From the NCBI GenBank assembly GCA_964432985.1, contig CAYSPT010000001.1, forward strand, positions 1 to 64,000: DNA of 64,000 nucleotides, written 5' to 3'. The number at the start of each line of letters is the position of its first letter. Positions within the stretch are counted from its first letter, which is position 1. The stretch is from CAYSPT01 sp964432985 (GTDB taxonomy: Bacteria > Muiribacteriota > CAYSPT01). The notes beneath the pieces are model-generated. The model saw only the letters and a program-made list of their open reading frames with translations, ran no database searches and was not told the origin of the DNA. Positions 8,926 to 17,510 of the stretch are shown piece by piece. Position numbers and translations under genes: made by a program.

Positions 8926-10347
8926 ATGAACATGATAATGAGAGATTCCCAAGAAAACTGGTGGATGGGCAGGGGGTATAGAAAGCGGGGGATGGCTCTG
9001 CCGGCGGTGCTGGGGATACTGCTCCTTATGGGAGGCGTGGTGTTCTCGCTGTACTACATGACGTCATATGAGGCACGGGAGGCACAGCGGGCCACCGACC
9101 GGATCAGGGCCGCCGCCGCCGGAGAAGCCGGATACCGGGTGACGGTGGCTAAATTGGAAAAAAGCGGTTGGGATAACCGGTGGTACAAATCCGGCCCGCC
9201 CACCGTCACCGGTGAATTGACTACCGGCCGTTACGAGGTATTCATGCAGGACGGCCCCGAGCATCGCACCACCGAGGTGTACTCCTACTGCCGCAGCGGG
9301 GACGAGCACATGATCATGTACTGGCTGGTTGAGTTCGCCGAGACGGTGTTCGACCGCTTCGGCCGGGTGAAGCCACGTATCCACAGCTCGTTTCACGGTA
9401 AAAAATGGAACACGGATACACGCTCCTCGGGAGTCAACCAGGTCAGAGAAACCGCTGAGCGGATCCGGCAAAACGAGTCGGAATACCGGGACATCGTGGA
9501 GACCATCAGGTGGGCACGCGACGAGGCCATCGAGCCAAAACCAGAGCAGAATGAAGGCGACACCGTGGTCGATATAAACCAGGCCGGGGACAGACGGGAC
9601 GAAGAACCTCAAACCCCCGGCAGCGACGGGACCGGAAGCGGCGGGAGCAGTTTCAACTTCAGAGACATCATGGGATTCGACAGACGCAGGGTAAAGAGAA
9701 TTACCCGGGATCAGCAGGATTGGGCCGACAACATGAAGCAGGAGCTCGATGATCCCCTGGGCCGGCGATTATTCCGGCAACTGGAGAGAAATAATGAAAT
9801 CGATGAGTTTCGGGATGAACTGGAATCCGGCGACGAAGACGGGCCTGAATCGGACGTGGATAATGAATCCGGGACCGGATCATTGGATTCCGGGGATGAT
9901 TCCGAAGATAACAATAATTCATCGAATAACAATGACAATCAAAGCGTCGATCAGGATGCGCAAAACCTGATTCCCGGGACTATCAATATTCAAAACAGGG
10001 TTTCAACGCTGGAATCATTGAGAGACCGGTTGAATACAGATATCGCGCAATTGAATATGCAAATCACCACGTCGCAAAATTTGGTTGAAATGCAGGATTG
10101 GATCAAACAGTCGGAAGATAACAGCAAAAGAGTTGTGGAAATAAATCAGGACATAGGTTCATATCAGGACCTGGCGCGGCAAATCCAGGAAGTTTCTCAT
10201 GATATAACCAAATTGGGATTCAACCGGGGACCTGGTGCTTCAACCAACTCTGATAGTGGATCTCTTCAGCAATTGCGGGAGAAAAGAGATGAGCTTCGCA
10301 GCCAGGTAGACATCCTGGAGGAAAAATATGCCATTTATTTCGACTAG
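8926..10347 (+). CDS. GspK/PilX-like prepilin with long acidic C-terminal region
   Basis: A leader ending RKRG is followed by MALPAVLGILLLMGGVVFSL, resembling GspK/PilX N-termini; as in GspK, residue +5 is not Glu. The first 150 residues of the mature protein look pilin-like. The rest (about residues 200-470) is polar, with a stretch rich in Asp, Ser and Asn near residues 305-345 and heptad-like coiled coil to the end. The start is uncertain: the ATG at 8926 overlaps the stop of a possible 24-codon upstream frame (8856-8930), while a TTG at 8914 or the ATGs at 8932 and 8938 are alternatives. The 3' end overlaps the next gene by 20 bp. It probably acts as a tip or minor component of the pilus-like machine. 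Confidence 0.7.
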   Translation: MNMIMRDSQENWWMGRGYRKRGMALPAVLGILLLMGGVVFSLYYMTSYEAREAQRATDRIRAAAAGEAGYRVTVAKLEKSGWDNRWYKSGPPTVTGELTTGRYEVFMQDGPEHRTTEVYSYCRSGDEHMIMYWLVEFAETVFDRFGRVKPRIHSSFHGKKWNTDTRSSGVNQVRETAERIRQNESEYRDIVETIRWARDEAIEPKPEQNEGDTVVDINQAGDRRDEEPQTPGSDGTGSGGSSFNFRDIMGFDRRRVKRITRDQQDWADNMKQELDDPLGRRLFRQLERNNEIDEFRDELESGDEDGPESDVDNESGTGSLDSGDDSEDNNNSSNNNDNQSVDQDAQNLIPGTINIQNRVSTLESLRDRLNTDIAQLNMQITTSQNLVEMQDWIKQSEDNSKRVVEINQDIGSYQDLARQIQEVSHDITKLGFNRGPGASTNSDSGSLQQLREKRDELRSQVDILEEKYAIYFD

Positions 10348-12013
10348 AATTAAGAAATCAGCAAACGGTTTTACCCTGCTTGAAGTGCTGATAGCCCTGG
10401 GTGTCGTGTCGGTGGCGTTCACGGCGGTCATCGGCCTGTTTACCCAATCGGCCCGGATAGCCCGAGAGTCCACTGAACGGTTCTCCGCTGCCTACCTGGC
10501 GCGGCTGGCGCTGGATGATGTGTTCCAGCGTATAGACGAAAATCCCTACTATCTGGAGGAGGAGTTTGAAGAAGGGATCAGAAACATTGTCCTGACGGGA
10601 GACGATACCCGGGATATGGTAAGCAGGCACTTTTCACAACTCATGGACATCGACGGGGACTCGCTGCTGCTCACGGAACCGCTTTCCGAAGATGAAACCG
10701 AGCGGTTGAACCAGTACGGCAAAGGTGCTCTTGGGATGGAGGAGTACCAGGCGCTGATCAGAGATCTGAAACGATATCGGGTGGAGATCCAGGTGGATGA
10801 GGAAGAGAGTCCGGAAGGGACCCAGGACATCACAGTAACAGTGTACCGGAAGACAGAAAATGAAATCAGGAAACTCTTCAGGGTGACGTCCCTGATCCCC
10901 GTTGCTCCGGAAAAGACCGATGATGTGTCCATTCTGGAAATAGAGTTGAAGAAAGAGAAATATGCTCAGTGGCGGCAGGATGTGGCCAACAGGCTCAAGG
11001 CCCAGGGGGATAATGTCCCTGCCGAAGCCGCTACCCTGTATGCATCGGTGGGATTCAGTAAGCTGATCTACGAGGACGAGGAGAAAAATCTGGATGAAGA
11101 AAAGGATGAAATTAAAAAACTCCTGGAGGAATTATCTAAAAACAGGGCTTCCACCAGACAGGTCGAGCGCCTGACCCTCATGTTCGAAAAACGGGCCGCT
11201 TTGGTTTTTCAGGCCAACTGCCTGCTGACCGATGCCCGCCTGGAAGCCGATCAGGCGCTGTCCGGTATCATGGAGGAGCTCGACCGGCTTAAGCGGTTGA
11301 CGGAGCAGGGAGAAGAGGGGCAGGTTTCCGACAACACCGTGGCCGTGGCTTCCGCGGCGGCGGCCATGATGGAGATGGAGAACATCGAAAACGTGTTGCA
11401 GCGGGTGGATTACATGGAAGAAATACTGGGTCGGGAAATTGCCCGCACCCGCGAATGCTACGAGATTTTGCTGAATCCCGACGGCTCCTTCTCTAACGGT
11501 ATGTCCAACAAAGAGCAGCTGTTCTTCATGAGGCGGTATTTCAACGTGCTCAAGGTGGATAAGATGCTCCAGAAGACTATGGACGGAGTCAACATGCCGC
11601 TTCGTCGCGGTAAAATTACCGGTAAGGCCGGTCCGGACAACGCAGTCCAGCCGACGAATATCTTTCTCGACCTGTATCAGAAGAATGTCGGCCGGTCGGT
11701 GGAAGCAGCCAGTTATCTGAACCGGGAATACGAGTATTACCGGGGCCCGTCGGTCTACGAGGATTTCCCCAAACTCAACAGTGAGATAGAGGCCATTCAA
11801 GCTTCGACGTTCCATTTTCTGGAGAAAGAGAGCAAAGAAGAACAGGGCAAAGAGGAGCCGGGAACCATAGACCGTTTAAAGGACGTGTCGGACCACCAGG
11901 ACGGGGACGGGGAGAACGCATTTCAAGACCTCACGAATGAACTGGAAAAGGAACGGGAACGGTTGAAAAAAGAGCAAGCCAATACCTCCGAAAAAGAGAA
12001 CGAGGTGGAATAA
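10328..12013 (+). CDS. Oversized pseudopilin with coiled-coil C-terminal extension
   Basis: The N-terminus is a textbook type IV prepilin: a basic leader, then NG|FTLLEVLIALGVVSVAFTA with Glu at +5. Minor pseudopilins are usually about 150-250 residues, but this protein has 561. After the pilin-like first 170 residues come about 390 residues dominated by charged helix (KKEKYAQWRQDV, then EEKNLDEEKDEIKKLLEEL), ending in a Lys/Glu tail. The ATG follows CTGGAGGAAAAAT and lies within the previous gene, so the two are translationally coupled. The extension may form a stalk or contact surface outside the inner membrane (inference). Confidence 0.8.
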   Translation: MPFISTRIKKSANGFTLLEVLIALGVVSVAFTAVIGLFTQSARIARESTERFSAAYLARLALDDVFQRIDENPYYLEEEFEEGIRNIVLTGDDTRDMVSRHFSQLMDIDGDSLLLTEPLSEDETERLNQYGKGALGMEEYQALIRDLKRYRVEIQVDEEESPEGTQDITVTVYRKTENEIRKLFRVTSLIPVAPEKTDDVSILEIELKKEKYAQWRQDVANRLKAQGDNVPAEAATLYASVGFSKLIYEDEEKNLDEEKDEIKKLLEELSKNRASTRQVERLTLMFEKRAALVFQANCLLTDARLEADQALSGIMEELDRLKRLTEQGEEGQVSDNTVAVASAAAAMMEMENIENVLQRVDYMEEILGREIARTRECYEILLNPDGSFSNGMSNKEQLFFMRRYFNVLKVDKMLQKTMDGVNMPLRRGKITGKAGPDNAVQPTNIFLDLYQKNVGRSVEAASYLNREYEYYRGPSVYEDFPKLNSEIEAIQASTFHFLEKESKEEQGKEEPGTIDRLKDVSDHQDGDGENAFQDLTNELEKERERLKKEQANTSEKENEVE

Positions 12014-12014
12014 T

Positions 12015-12665
12015 ATGGTTTGGCGGGAAAAAAGAAACAAACCGGCGGGCATCCTGGGAATCTTGCTTCTTTCGGGTGGCATTGTCATGGCAGGTGGGTG
12101 TGCCCCCGAACCTTCCCCGGTGGAAAAAGTGCGCGGTTCCGTGGTTGTGGTGGATGCGGCCGGGAAGGAAGCGGCTCTTTCGGCCAATGATAAACTGCTC
12201 CCGGGATCGACGGTCCGGGCAGGTTCCGACGGGTATGCGCTGTTAAAGCTGTCCGGAGGTGTCACCGTGCGGGTCACCCCGGGGACGGAGATCACCATTC
12301 CCGACGAACCTGGTGAAGGTCAGGCTGACCTATCAAGCATGGTTATCAACATGGCCAGAGGGTTGATCCTCTGCATTATCCCTCCTGAAAAACAGCAGGG
12401 GACCTTTGGTGTAGAGACGGAACGGGTCAGCCTGTCGGTCCGGGGAACGGAGTTTCTGGTCGAGGTCCTGGAAAGTGAAATGAGGGTGGCAGTCAGGGAC
12501 GGTACGGTTAAACTGGTGGACAAGAGGTCTGGTAAAACAGTCGATCTGGGCAAAGACCAGCACCTGGTAATCACCGGCGAAACCACGGATCTGAATCCGG
12601 AGTTTTTCACCTGGATGGCAGAAAAAGAGAACTGGAATCCCACCATCCCGCTGGACCAGCGATAA
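12015..12665 (+). CDS. FecR-domain lipoprotein
   Basis: A 216-residue protein with a basic N-terminus, a hydrophobic stretch and a lipobox (MAGGC, lipidated Cys at residue 29), so a substrate for Lgt, which is encoded at 37808. The mature part is a FecR-type beta domain (about residues 35-190) with the hallmark VSLSVRGTEFLVEV and then VRDGTVKLVD. It lacks the N-terminal anti-sigma segment and membrane helix of true FecR, so it is probably a structural envelope domain rather than a sigma regulator. It begins one base after the oversized pseudopilin stop and closes this operon. The larger FecR-domain protein at 55060 shares the domain. The convergent pfk gene ends 15 bp away. Confidence 0.8.
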   Translation: MVWREKRNKPAGILGILLLSGGIVMAGGCAPEPSPVEKVRGSVVVVDAAGKEAALSANDKLLPGSTVRAGSDGYALLKLSGGVTVRVTPGTEITIPDEPGEGQADLSSMVINMARGLILCIIPPEKQQGTFGVETERVSLSVRGTEFLVEVLESEMRVAVRDGTVKLVDKRSGKTVDLGKDQHLVITGETTDLNPEFFTWMAEKENWNPTIPLDQR

Positions 12666-12680
12666 ACAGCCCCGCCTCTT

Positions 12681-13799
12681 CTACACGCCGAAACAGGTGC
12701 CCGTCGACTTGGCGATGTCGATCAGCGGGTGGTTCAGCGGTACCCGCTTGATGTCCCGGGTGGCGGCTTCCAGGGTTACCGGTACGATTTGCCCGCCCTT
12801 GTAGGCGGGCATGTGACCGAATTTTTCTTCCGCTACCAGGTCCAGAGCATGGCCGCCGTAGCGGGTGGCCAGTATGCGGTCGAAGGCGGTGGGAGTGCCG
12901 CCCCGCTGAAGGTGTCCAAGCGAGGTAACCCTGGTTTCCAGGTCAAGGGTTTCCTCTATCTGGGCGGCCACCAGGTTGCCTACCCCTCCCAGCCTGACGG
13001 AGTCGGTGCTGTCATAGACCTGGCGCTTGACGACAATTTCGCCCGCCTCGGGTTTGGTGCCTTCGGACACAACCAGGATGTGGAAGCGGCGGCCGGTGCT
13101 CTTCCTCCACTTGATAAAATCACATATTTTGTCTATTTTATACGGCATTTCCGGCAGCAGGATGATATCTCCGCCGCTGGCCACCCCTGAGAACAGGGCC
13201 AGCCATCCCACGTATCGTCCCATGGTTTCAACTATCATGACACGATGATGCGACTGGGCGGTGGTGTGAATGCGGTCGATGGCTTCGGTTGCTATAGCCA
13301 CGGCCGAGTCGAAGCCGAAGGTGACGTCGGTTTCCATGACGTCGTTGTCGATGGTCTTGGGTACACCCACGGTGGGAAGACCTATTTTGAGCAGCTTGTT
13401 GGCCATGATCAGAGTTCCGTCACCCCCGAGACAGATAAGGGCCTGGAGCTTGTTCTTTTTGAATACCTGCAGCGCCCGCTCGGAAAGATCGGCCATGACT
13501 TTACGGCCCTGCTCGTCTCTCTCTCCGGTGGGATAGCGGAAAGGATCGGCTTTATTGGAGGTACCGAGAATGGTACCTCCCTGGGTTAATATTCCGGACA
13601 CCCGGTCGAAATCGAGCTCGATGAACTGATTTTCCATCAGGCCATAATAGCCATCGAGAAAACCGATAACCTCGATTCCGTAAACACTGGTAGCGCGTTT
13701 TACCGCGGCACGAAGGACGGCATTGAGTCCGGGGCAGTCGCCGCCGGCGGTGAGTATACCTATCCGTTTGATGCTGGTTTTCCGTTTTGCAAAGTACAT
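12681..13799 (-). CDS. pfkA: 6-phosphofructokinase (group A, ATP- or PPi-dependent)
   Basis: It phosphorylates fructose 6-phosphate to fructose 1,6-bisphosphate in glycolysis. Clear motifs: GILTAGGDCPGLN, the phosphoryl-donor loop LGGDGTLIMA, the catalytic PKTIDNDV, ETMGRYVGWLAL, and HLQRGGTPTAFDR. In the standard numbering the donor-selecting positions are Gly104 (GGDG) and Lys124 (PKTID). ATP enzymes usually have Gly/Gly and PPi enzymes Asp/Lys, so this mixed pair leaves the donor open. I start at the ATG of 13799, preceded by AAAGGAAGATACCCG; an upstream in-frame ATG at 13820 has no ribosome site and sits beside a perfect palindrome. The gene converges on the FecR lipoprotein operon. Confidence 0.93.
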   Translation of the reverse strand: MYFAKRKTSIKRIGILTAGGDCPGLNAVLRAAVKRATSVYGIEVIGFLDGYYGLMENQFIELDFDRVSGILTQGGTILGTSNKADPFRYPTGERDEQGRKVMADLSERALQVFKKNKLQALICLGGDGTLIMANKLLKIGLPTVGVPKTIDNDVMETDVTFGFDSAVAIATEAIDRIHTTAQSHHRVMIVETMGRYVGWLALFSGVASGGDIILLPEMPYKIDKICDFIKWRKSTGRRFHILVVSEGTKPEAGEIVVKRQVYDSTDSVRLGGVGNLVAAQIEETLDLETRVTSLGHLQRGGTPTAFDRILATRYGGHALDLVAEEKFGHMPAYKGGQIVPVTLEAATRDIKRVPLNHPLIDIAKSTGTCFGV

Positions 13800-14236
13800 C
13801 GGGTATCTTCCTTTCGTCATGGCAGACAGGTCTGCTGGCGCTCAGTCAGTAGAATTCGACCAACAGAATCCGATTTAGGCTGCCTTACATCACCGGCTGA
13901 GACCGGCAGGGCAAATTGTATGATAAAGTGCCGCCTGAGGTCAAATGGCAGTCCGGCACTCTCCCCTTTCCACACTCCTTCCTGGAGGGAGGAAACGGTG
14001 ACCAGGCGCGATGATTGGTATTGTTGTGGGCGTAGCGGTAACGAACGAGAAGCATTCCTTACTTCCTATTCAGCTTCTAAGCATGCTTCAGTGCAAACGA
14101 TACATAGCATATGACTTTTCCCTTGAATTTTAAAATGTTATGAGATAAACTCTTTAACCCTGTCCACAGGATAATAACTTTGTGTGATACAACAACCTCG
14201 CGTCCCTGTACGCGACTGACGGAAGGTGTTCACGTA
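13800..14236. other. Intergenic region between divergent pfk and PHP genes
   Basis: About 437 bp with no convincing gene. A 64-codon frame at 13920-14114 (+) has no family resemblance, a Cys- and Ser-rich composition unlike the neighbours, and no good ribosome site. A perfect palindrome, GCAGAC-AG-GTCTGC, lies at 13822-13835 just upstream of the pfk start and could be an operator or a short hairpin. A weak sigma-70-like pair for the PHP gene is annotated separately. No tRNA or known riboswitch pattern was recognised. Confidence 0.5.
14123..14151 (+). promoter_or_regulatory. Weak sigma-70-like promoter for PHP gene
   Basis: TTGAAT (14123-14128), a 17-bp spacer and TAAACT (14146-14151), in AT-rich sequence about 85 bp upstream of the chosen GTG start. 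Each box matches the consensus at four of six positions, so this is only a candidate. Confidence 0.3.
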
Positions 14237-15124
14237 GTGACCAGTAAGTACGCTGATCTTCACATGCATTCCACATACTCGGACGGGCGGTTTACCCCCG
14301 CTCAGTTGGCGGACCTGGTCTTGAAAGCCGGGTTGAGCGGGTTTTCCATTACCGACCACGAAGACGTCCGCTGTATTGAAGAAGCGGCTAATGCCTCCGA
14401 AAAACTCGGGCTGCACTACATTTCGGGTGTGGAAATAAAATGCTATCTAAACAGTCATGAGTTTGAATTGCTCGGATACGGATTCGACGCTGCCAATGCG
14501 GACGTGATCCGTCTGTGCCGGGAAGTACGTACCATGCGTGAGGAGAGAATCCCTCGTATCGTCGATGCATTGGCCCAAGCGGGAGTAACCATCACGCTTG
14601 AAGAGGTACAGCGTGATGCCGGTGATGGAGTCCCGGGACGTCCGCATGTGGCAGCCGCCCTGGTGAGAAAAGGAATGGCCGGCACTATAAGGGAAGCTTT
14701 TGAACTGTTTCTGGGGCGTGATCAGCCAGGATATGTCCGCCGGCCGTCACAGCCGGTTCAACGGGTGCTCGATGTCATTCATGGCTCCGGTGGCATGGTG
14801 GTTCTTGCCCATCCCGGTATTATTTTCGGTGTCCCGGATATATACTCGCTTATCAGGGATATGAGCAACCGGGGACTCGACGGTCTGGAGGTTTGGTATC
14901 CTTACAAGACCACCGGGCATGGGCTCAGAGATGACATCAATGACATCGGCGCTTTTATGCAATCCATGAAAAGCGTGGCTGACGAACTTAGTCTCATTCC
15001 AACCGGAGGTTCCGACTTTCACGAGCATGGAGGTACCGCCGGGGGAGGGGAAGATATTGCCCTGGCCCGCTGTCCGCTGCAGTCGCTCGAACTGTTACGG
15101 GAGCAATCTTCCTACTGCTGCTGA
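14237..15124 (+). CDS. PHP-domain phosphoesterase (RNase AM/TrpH-like)
   Basis: A 295-residue PHP-fold metal-dependent phosphoesterase. Metal-binding motifs in order: ADLHMHSTYSDG near the N-terminus, ITDHEDVRCIEEA, SGVEIKC, VVLAHPGI, and GGSDFHEHG near the C-terminus. The length and order match the YciV/TrpH group, which hydrolyse 3',5'-nucleoside bisphosphates and trim RNA 5' ends. I begin at the GTG of 14237, preceded by GGAAGG; an upstream TTG at 14180 has no ribosome site and adds unconserved residues. The gene stands alone and converges with the M48 protease gene, with 16 bp between their stops. Confidence 0.85.
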   Translation: MTSKYADLHMHSTYSDGRFTPAQLADLVLKAGLSGFSITDHEDVRCIEEAANASEKLGLHYISGVEIKCYLNSHEFELLGYGFDAANADVIRLCREVRTMREERIPRIVDALAQAGVTITLEEVQRDAGDGVPGRPHVAAALVRKGMAGTIREAFELFLGRDQPGYVRRPSQPVQRVLDVIHGSGGMVVLAHPGIIFGVPDIYSLIRDMSNRGLDGLEVWYPYKTTGHGLRDDINDIGAFMQSMKSVADELSLIPTGGSDFHEHGGTAGGGEDIALARCPLQSLELLREQSSYCC

Positions 15125-15140
15125 TCCGAACATTCCTGAA

Positions 15141-16106
15141 TTACTCGGACTGATTTCTCAGTTGTCTTACCTTTTCTAGTATTCGCTGATAGGGAGCATA
15201 GTGCTTCCGGGCGTAATTCAATTCCGCTTTTTTGCGTACATCATCAGTCAGGATGGCCGCCAGAACGTATTGGACTTCGGGTCCCATATTGTCAAAACTG
15301 GTGTTACCGGATAGATACCCGCCCACGGCATTGATTCGCTTTATACGTTCTCTCAAGCGGGGGTGGGTGCTGAACAATGGGGAGCCTGAGAGTATCTGCA
15401 GAATTTCTCCGGCCTGCCCTCCCTGTTGCTCGTAGAGGGCTTCGAAAAACTGGGCGCCGGCCAGGGGGTCGTACCCGGCCAGGTAAGCGTAATAAGCCCC
15501 GATAACATCTGCTTCCCGTTCGTGGTTCCTGGAGTAGCGGTGGGAAGAGTAGTCGTGGTACGTGGAGATCACCCGGTTGACTGTTTTGCTTTTAATCAGT
15601 GCCCCAAGCAGCGCTACCAGGATCCGCTCCTTCATTACCTTCTCCTGCAGTCTGGCATGATGCCCCGCTATGGTGTGGGCGATCTCGTGGCTTAAAACGA
15701 AGGCCAGTGAGTCGTCCGTTTTGGCCAGATCAAGCAGCCCGGTGAATACGTAGACATAAAGCCCGCCGGTGTTGAAGGCGTTGGCGTCGTCGTTCTTGAT
15801 GACCCTGGTAGTGAAGGTGTAATTGTTATAGACGGGAATGTTGGCCGCTAATCGATCAACGATACCAGTGGGGCGCCGGAGCACTTTTTTATTGTTCACG
15901 AAAGTAAACTGTTTCTGTATCTCCCGGTCATACTCTTCCGCCTGTTTCATGGCCTGTGAAAACGATTTTTCATCTCTGTTGAGGGCTTTGCCCAATTCCG
16001 ATTTGGGATCCTTGAAATACCTGCCGGCCGCGGCGCTGCCCGCCCACAGACACAATAACAACAATACCACCATACCGTGTGTGAACATCCGTCGTGTAAA
16101 AACCAT
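15141..16106 (-). CDS. M48-family periplasmic metalloprotease
   Basis: A 321-residue protein with a signal peptide (VVLLLLCLWAGSAAAG, cleaved about residue 27) and an M48 peptidase domain. The zinc site is SHEIAHTIAGH, and the third ligand region is NHEREADVIGAYY. This layout resembles BepA/LoiP-type envelope quality-control proteases, but without a C-terminal TPR domain. The start is the ATG at 16106, nine bases after AAGGAG on the minus strand; a longer reading to 16181 would bury the signal peptide. It probably degrades misassembled outer-membrane or periplasmic proteins (inference from the family). Confidence 0.88.
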   Translation of the reverse strand: MVFTRRMFTHGMVVLLLLCLWAGSAAAGRYFKDPKSELGKALNRDEKSFSQAMKQAEEYDREIQKQFTFVNNKKVLRRPTGIVDRLAANIPVYNNYTFTTRVIKNDDANAFNTGGLYVYVFTGLLDLAKTDDSLAFVLSHEIAHTIAGHHARLQEKVMKERILVALLGALIKSKTVNRVISTYHDYSSHRYSRNHEREADVIGAYYAYLAGYDPLAGAQFFEALYEQQGGQAGEILQILSGSPLFSTHPRLRERIKRINAVGGYLSGNTSFDNMGPEVQYVLAAILTDDVRKKAELNYARKHYAPYQRILEKVRQLRNQSE

Positions 16107-16547
16107 AACTTGTATCTTCTCCTTTCCACACTCTCTTATCAGAGGGTGCGTGGTTCTCATGCAATAGAAAATGAATTTCAAACAGTTAGACGCATCCCGT
16201 GCTTCAATGGTTACATATATATAGTAGCATAACTAAAATATAATTTGCATGTCTTAAAAATAGTAGAAAAGTACCGCGTTCGGAAACCACGTTTGATACT
16301 TTTTCCCGCTCTGATTTTGAAGAGTTATATAACGTTTCCGCTGTACACATACAGAGTGCATTTTGGACAGTTCAAACCTGCCTGTACTGTGGTGGATAAT
16401 TACAGTTGTCCGAATAAGGTAAAATCGTCAGATTTCCCGGGTTTTGTGATATAATAAGCCGGATATTCAGGGGTGTGAGTGTGCCTGTAATATCGGCCGG
16501 GTTGCACGTGGACAAGGAAGCGGCTTGGGCAAGAAAGTGAAACATAC
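16107..16547. other. AT-rich intergenic region, divergent promoters
   Basis: About 440 bp between the M48 protease (minus) and uppP (plus). A 69-codon frame at 16245-16454 shows no family resemblance and is not supported. The region is richer in A and T than the genes around it (for example CATATATATAGTAGCATAAC near 16213-16232), as expected for divergent promoters. The only well-formed promoter element is the extended -10 before uppP. Confidence 0.5.
16447..16455 (+). promoter_or_regulatory. Extended -10 promoter for uppP
   Basis: TGATATAAT: a perfect TATAAT (16450-16455) with the TGn extension. No good -35 is visible at 16-18 bp, which is usual for extended -10 promoters. The predicted transcript start is near 16462, giving a leader of about 86 nt to the uppP ATG. 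Confidence 0.5.
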
Positions 16548-17339
16548 ATGGGATGGACAATAATCGTACTACTGAGTGTTGTTCAGGGGGCGACCGAGTT
16601 TCTCCCCGTCAGCAGTTCCGGCCATCTGTGGATAGTGCGATTTTTATTCGGACATAAACCTGATTTGCTGTTCGATCTGGTGGTTCACGTTGGAACACTT
16701 GCGGCCGTGGTGGTTTTCTTTCGTACAGAAATTGGCATGTTGTTCCGCTCAGGTGCGGGGCGCCGTACACTGGCGTTGATTTGCCTTGGGAGCGTCCCCA
16801 CGGCAGCGCTGGGTCTCGGTCTGAAATCGTTTGTGGAAAACGCTGTGCATGGGCCGGTATTCATCGGGCTCATGCTGCTGATAACCGGTTTGTTCCTGTT
16901 TATCGCTGGCAGAACGGGCGGTTCAACGGCCGTCTCGGATGGTGAATCGGACTGGCAGATAAACTGGAAGCAAGCGCTTGCCATCGGTGTTATGCAGGGC
17001 TTCGCGGTAATCCCGGGTATATCACGGTCGGGCATCACCCTTTCAACAGGGCTGCTTCTGGGTCTTGGCCGCAACGAAGCGTACCGGTTCGCTTTTTTGC
17101 TATCAATCCCGGCTGTGGCCGGAGCTTTTTTACTCAAAGCGGCCGAACTGGATACACCAGCCGCGCTGGTGAGTCCAGCTATGGGAGCGGCTCTGGTGAT
17201 TTCGGCAGTGGTGGGATTGGGCGCGCTGGCTGTGTTGAAAAAGATAGTGATGAAAAGCAAGCTCACTGCTTTCACGATATATGTGTGGATTATCGGCTTC
17301 GTGCTGATAGGTGGAGCTCTTGGCGGTATGTGGCGGTAA
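16548..17339 (+). CDS. uppP: Undecaprenyl-diphosphatase UppP (BacA)
   Basis: An integral membrane phosphatase that recycles undecaprenyl pyrophosphate to the monophosphate lipid carrier for peptidoglycan synthesis. Family signatures: QGATEFLPVSSSGHL near the N-terminus (Glu and Ser active-site residues) and GFAVIPGISRSGITL in the middle (catalytic Arg). Its 263 residues with about eight helices are normal for the family. The last codons run into the 20-bp tandem repeat that fills the space before ftsK: the first repeat unit (17332-17351) contains the uppP stop codon, so repeat expansion could alter the C-terminus. Confidence 0.95.
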   Translation: MGWTIIVLLSVVQGATEFLPVSSSGHLWIVRFLFGHKPDLLFDLVVHVGTLAAVVVFFRTEIGMLFRSGAGRRTLALICLGSVPTAALGLGLKSFVENAVHGPVFIGLMLLITGLFLFIAGRTGGSTAVSDGESDWQINWKQALAIGVMQGFAVIPGISRSGITLSTGLLLGLGRNEAYRFAFLLSIPAVAGAFLLKAAELDTPAALVSPAMGAALVISAVVGLGALAVLKKIVMKSKLTAFTIYVWIIGFVLIGGALGGMWR

Positions 17340-17491
17340 TCTTTTGGGTTTGGCGGTAATCTTTTGGATTAGGCGGTTAACGATTGGGTTAGGCGGTAAT
17401 CTTTTGGGTTAGGCAGTAATCTTTTGGGTTAAGCGGTTAACGTTTGGGTTAGGCGGTAATCTTTTGGGTTAAGCGGTTAACGTTTGGGTTA
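17332..17491. repeat. Eight-copy 20-bp tandem repeat
   Basis: Eight contiguous units beginning at 17332, 17352, 17372, 17392, 17412, 17432, 17452 and 17472, with a partial ninth. Two unit types occur: GGCGGTAATCTTTTGGGTTA and AGCGGTTAACGTTTGGGTTA, differing mainly in the centre. The strand is purine- and G-rich (GGGTTAGG) and the period is close to two DNA turns. Units are direct and contiguous, with no spacers, so it is not a CRISPR array. It starts within the last codons of uppP and ends about 10 bp before the ftsK ribosome site. Confidence 0.95.
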
Positions 17492-17510
17492 GGTTGTAGG
17501 AGAAATTCGG

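Noticed and set aside
8856..8930. 24-codon frame ending as ATGA at the GspK/PilX-like gene
   Set aside because: Could be a coupling leader peptide, but it has no conserved sequence and no strong ribosome site; mentioned under the gene only.
13920..14114. 64-codon frame between pfk and the PHP gene
   Set aside because: No ribosome site, no homologous pattern, and odd Ser/Cys-rich composition; most likely chance in an intergenic region.
16245..16454. 69-codon frame upstream of uppP
   Set aside because: It lies in AT-rich promoter DNA and overlaps the predicted extended -10; no protein-like pattern.
17332..17491. CRISPR array
   Set aside because: Units are contiguous, 20 bp, in two alternating types and without unique spacers; no cas gene nearby.
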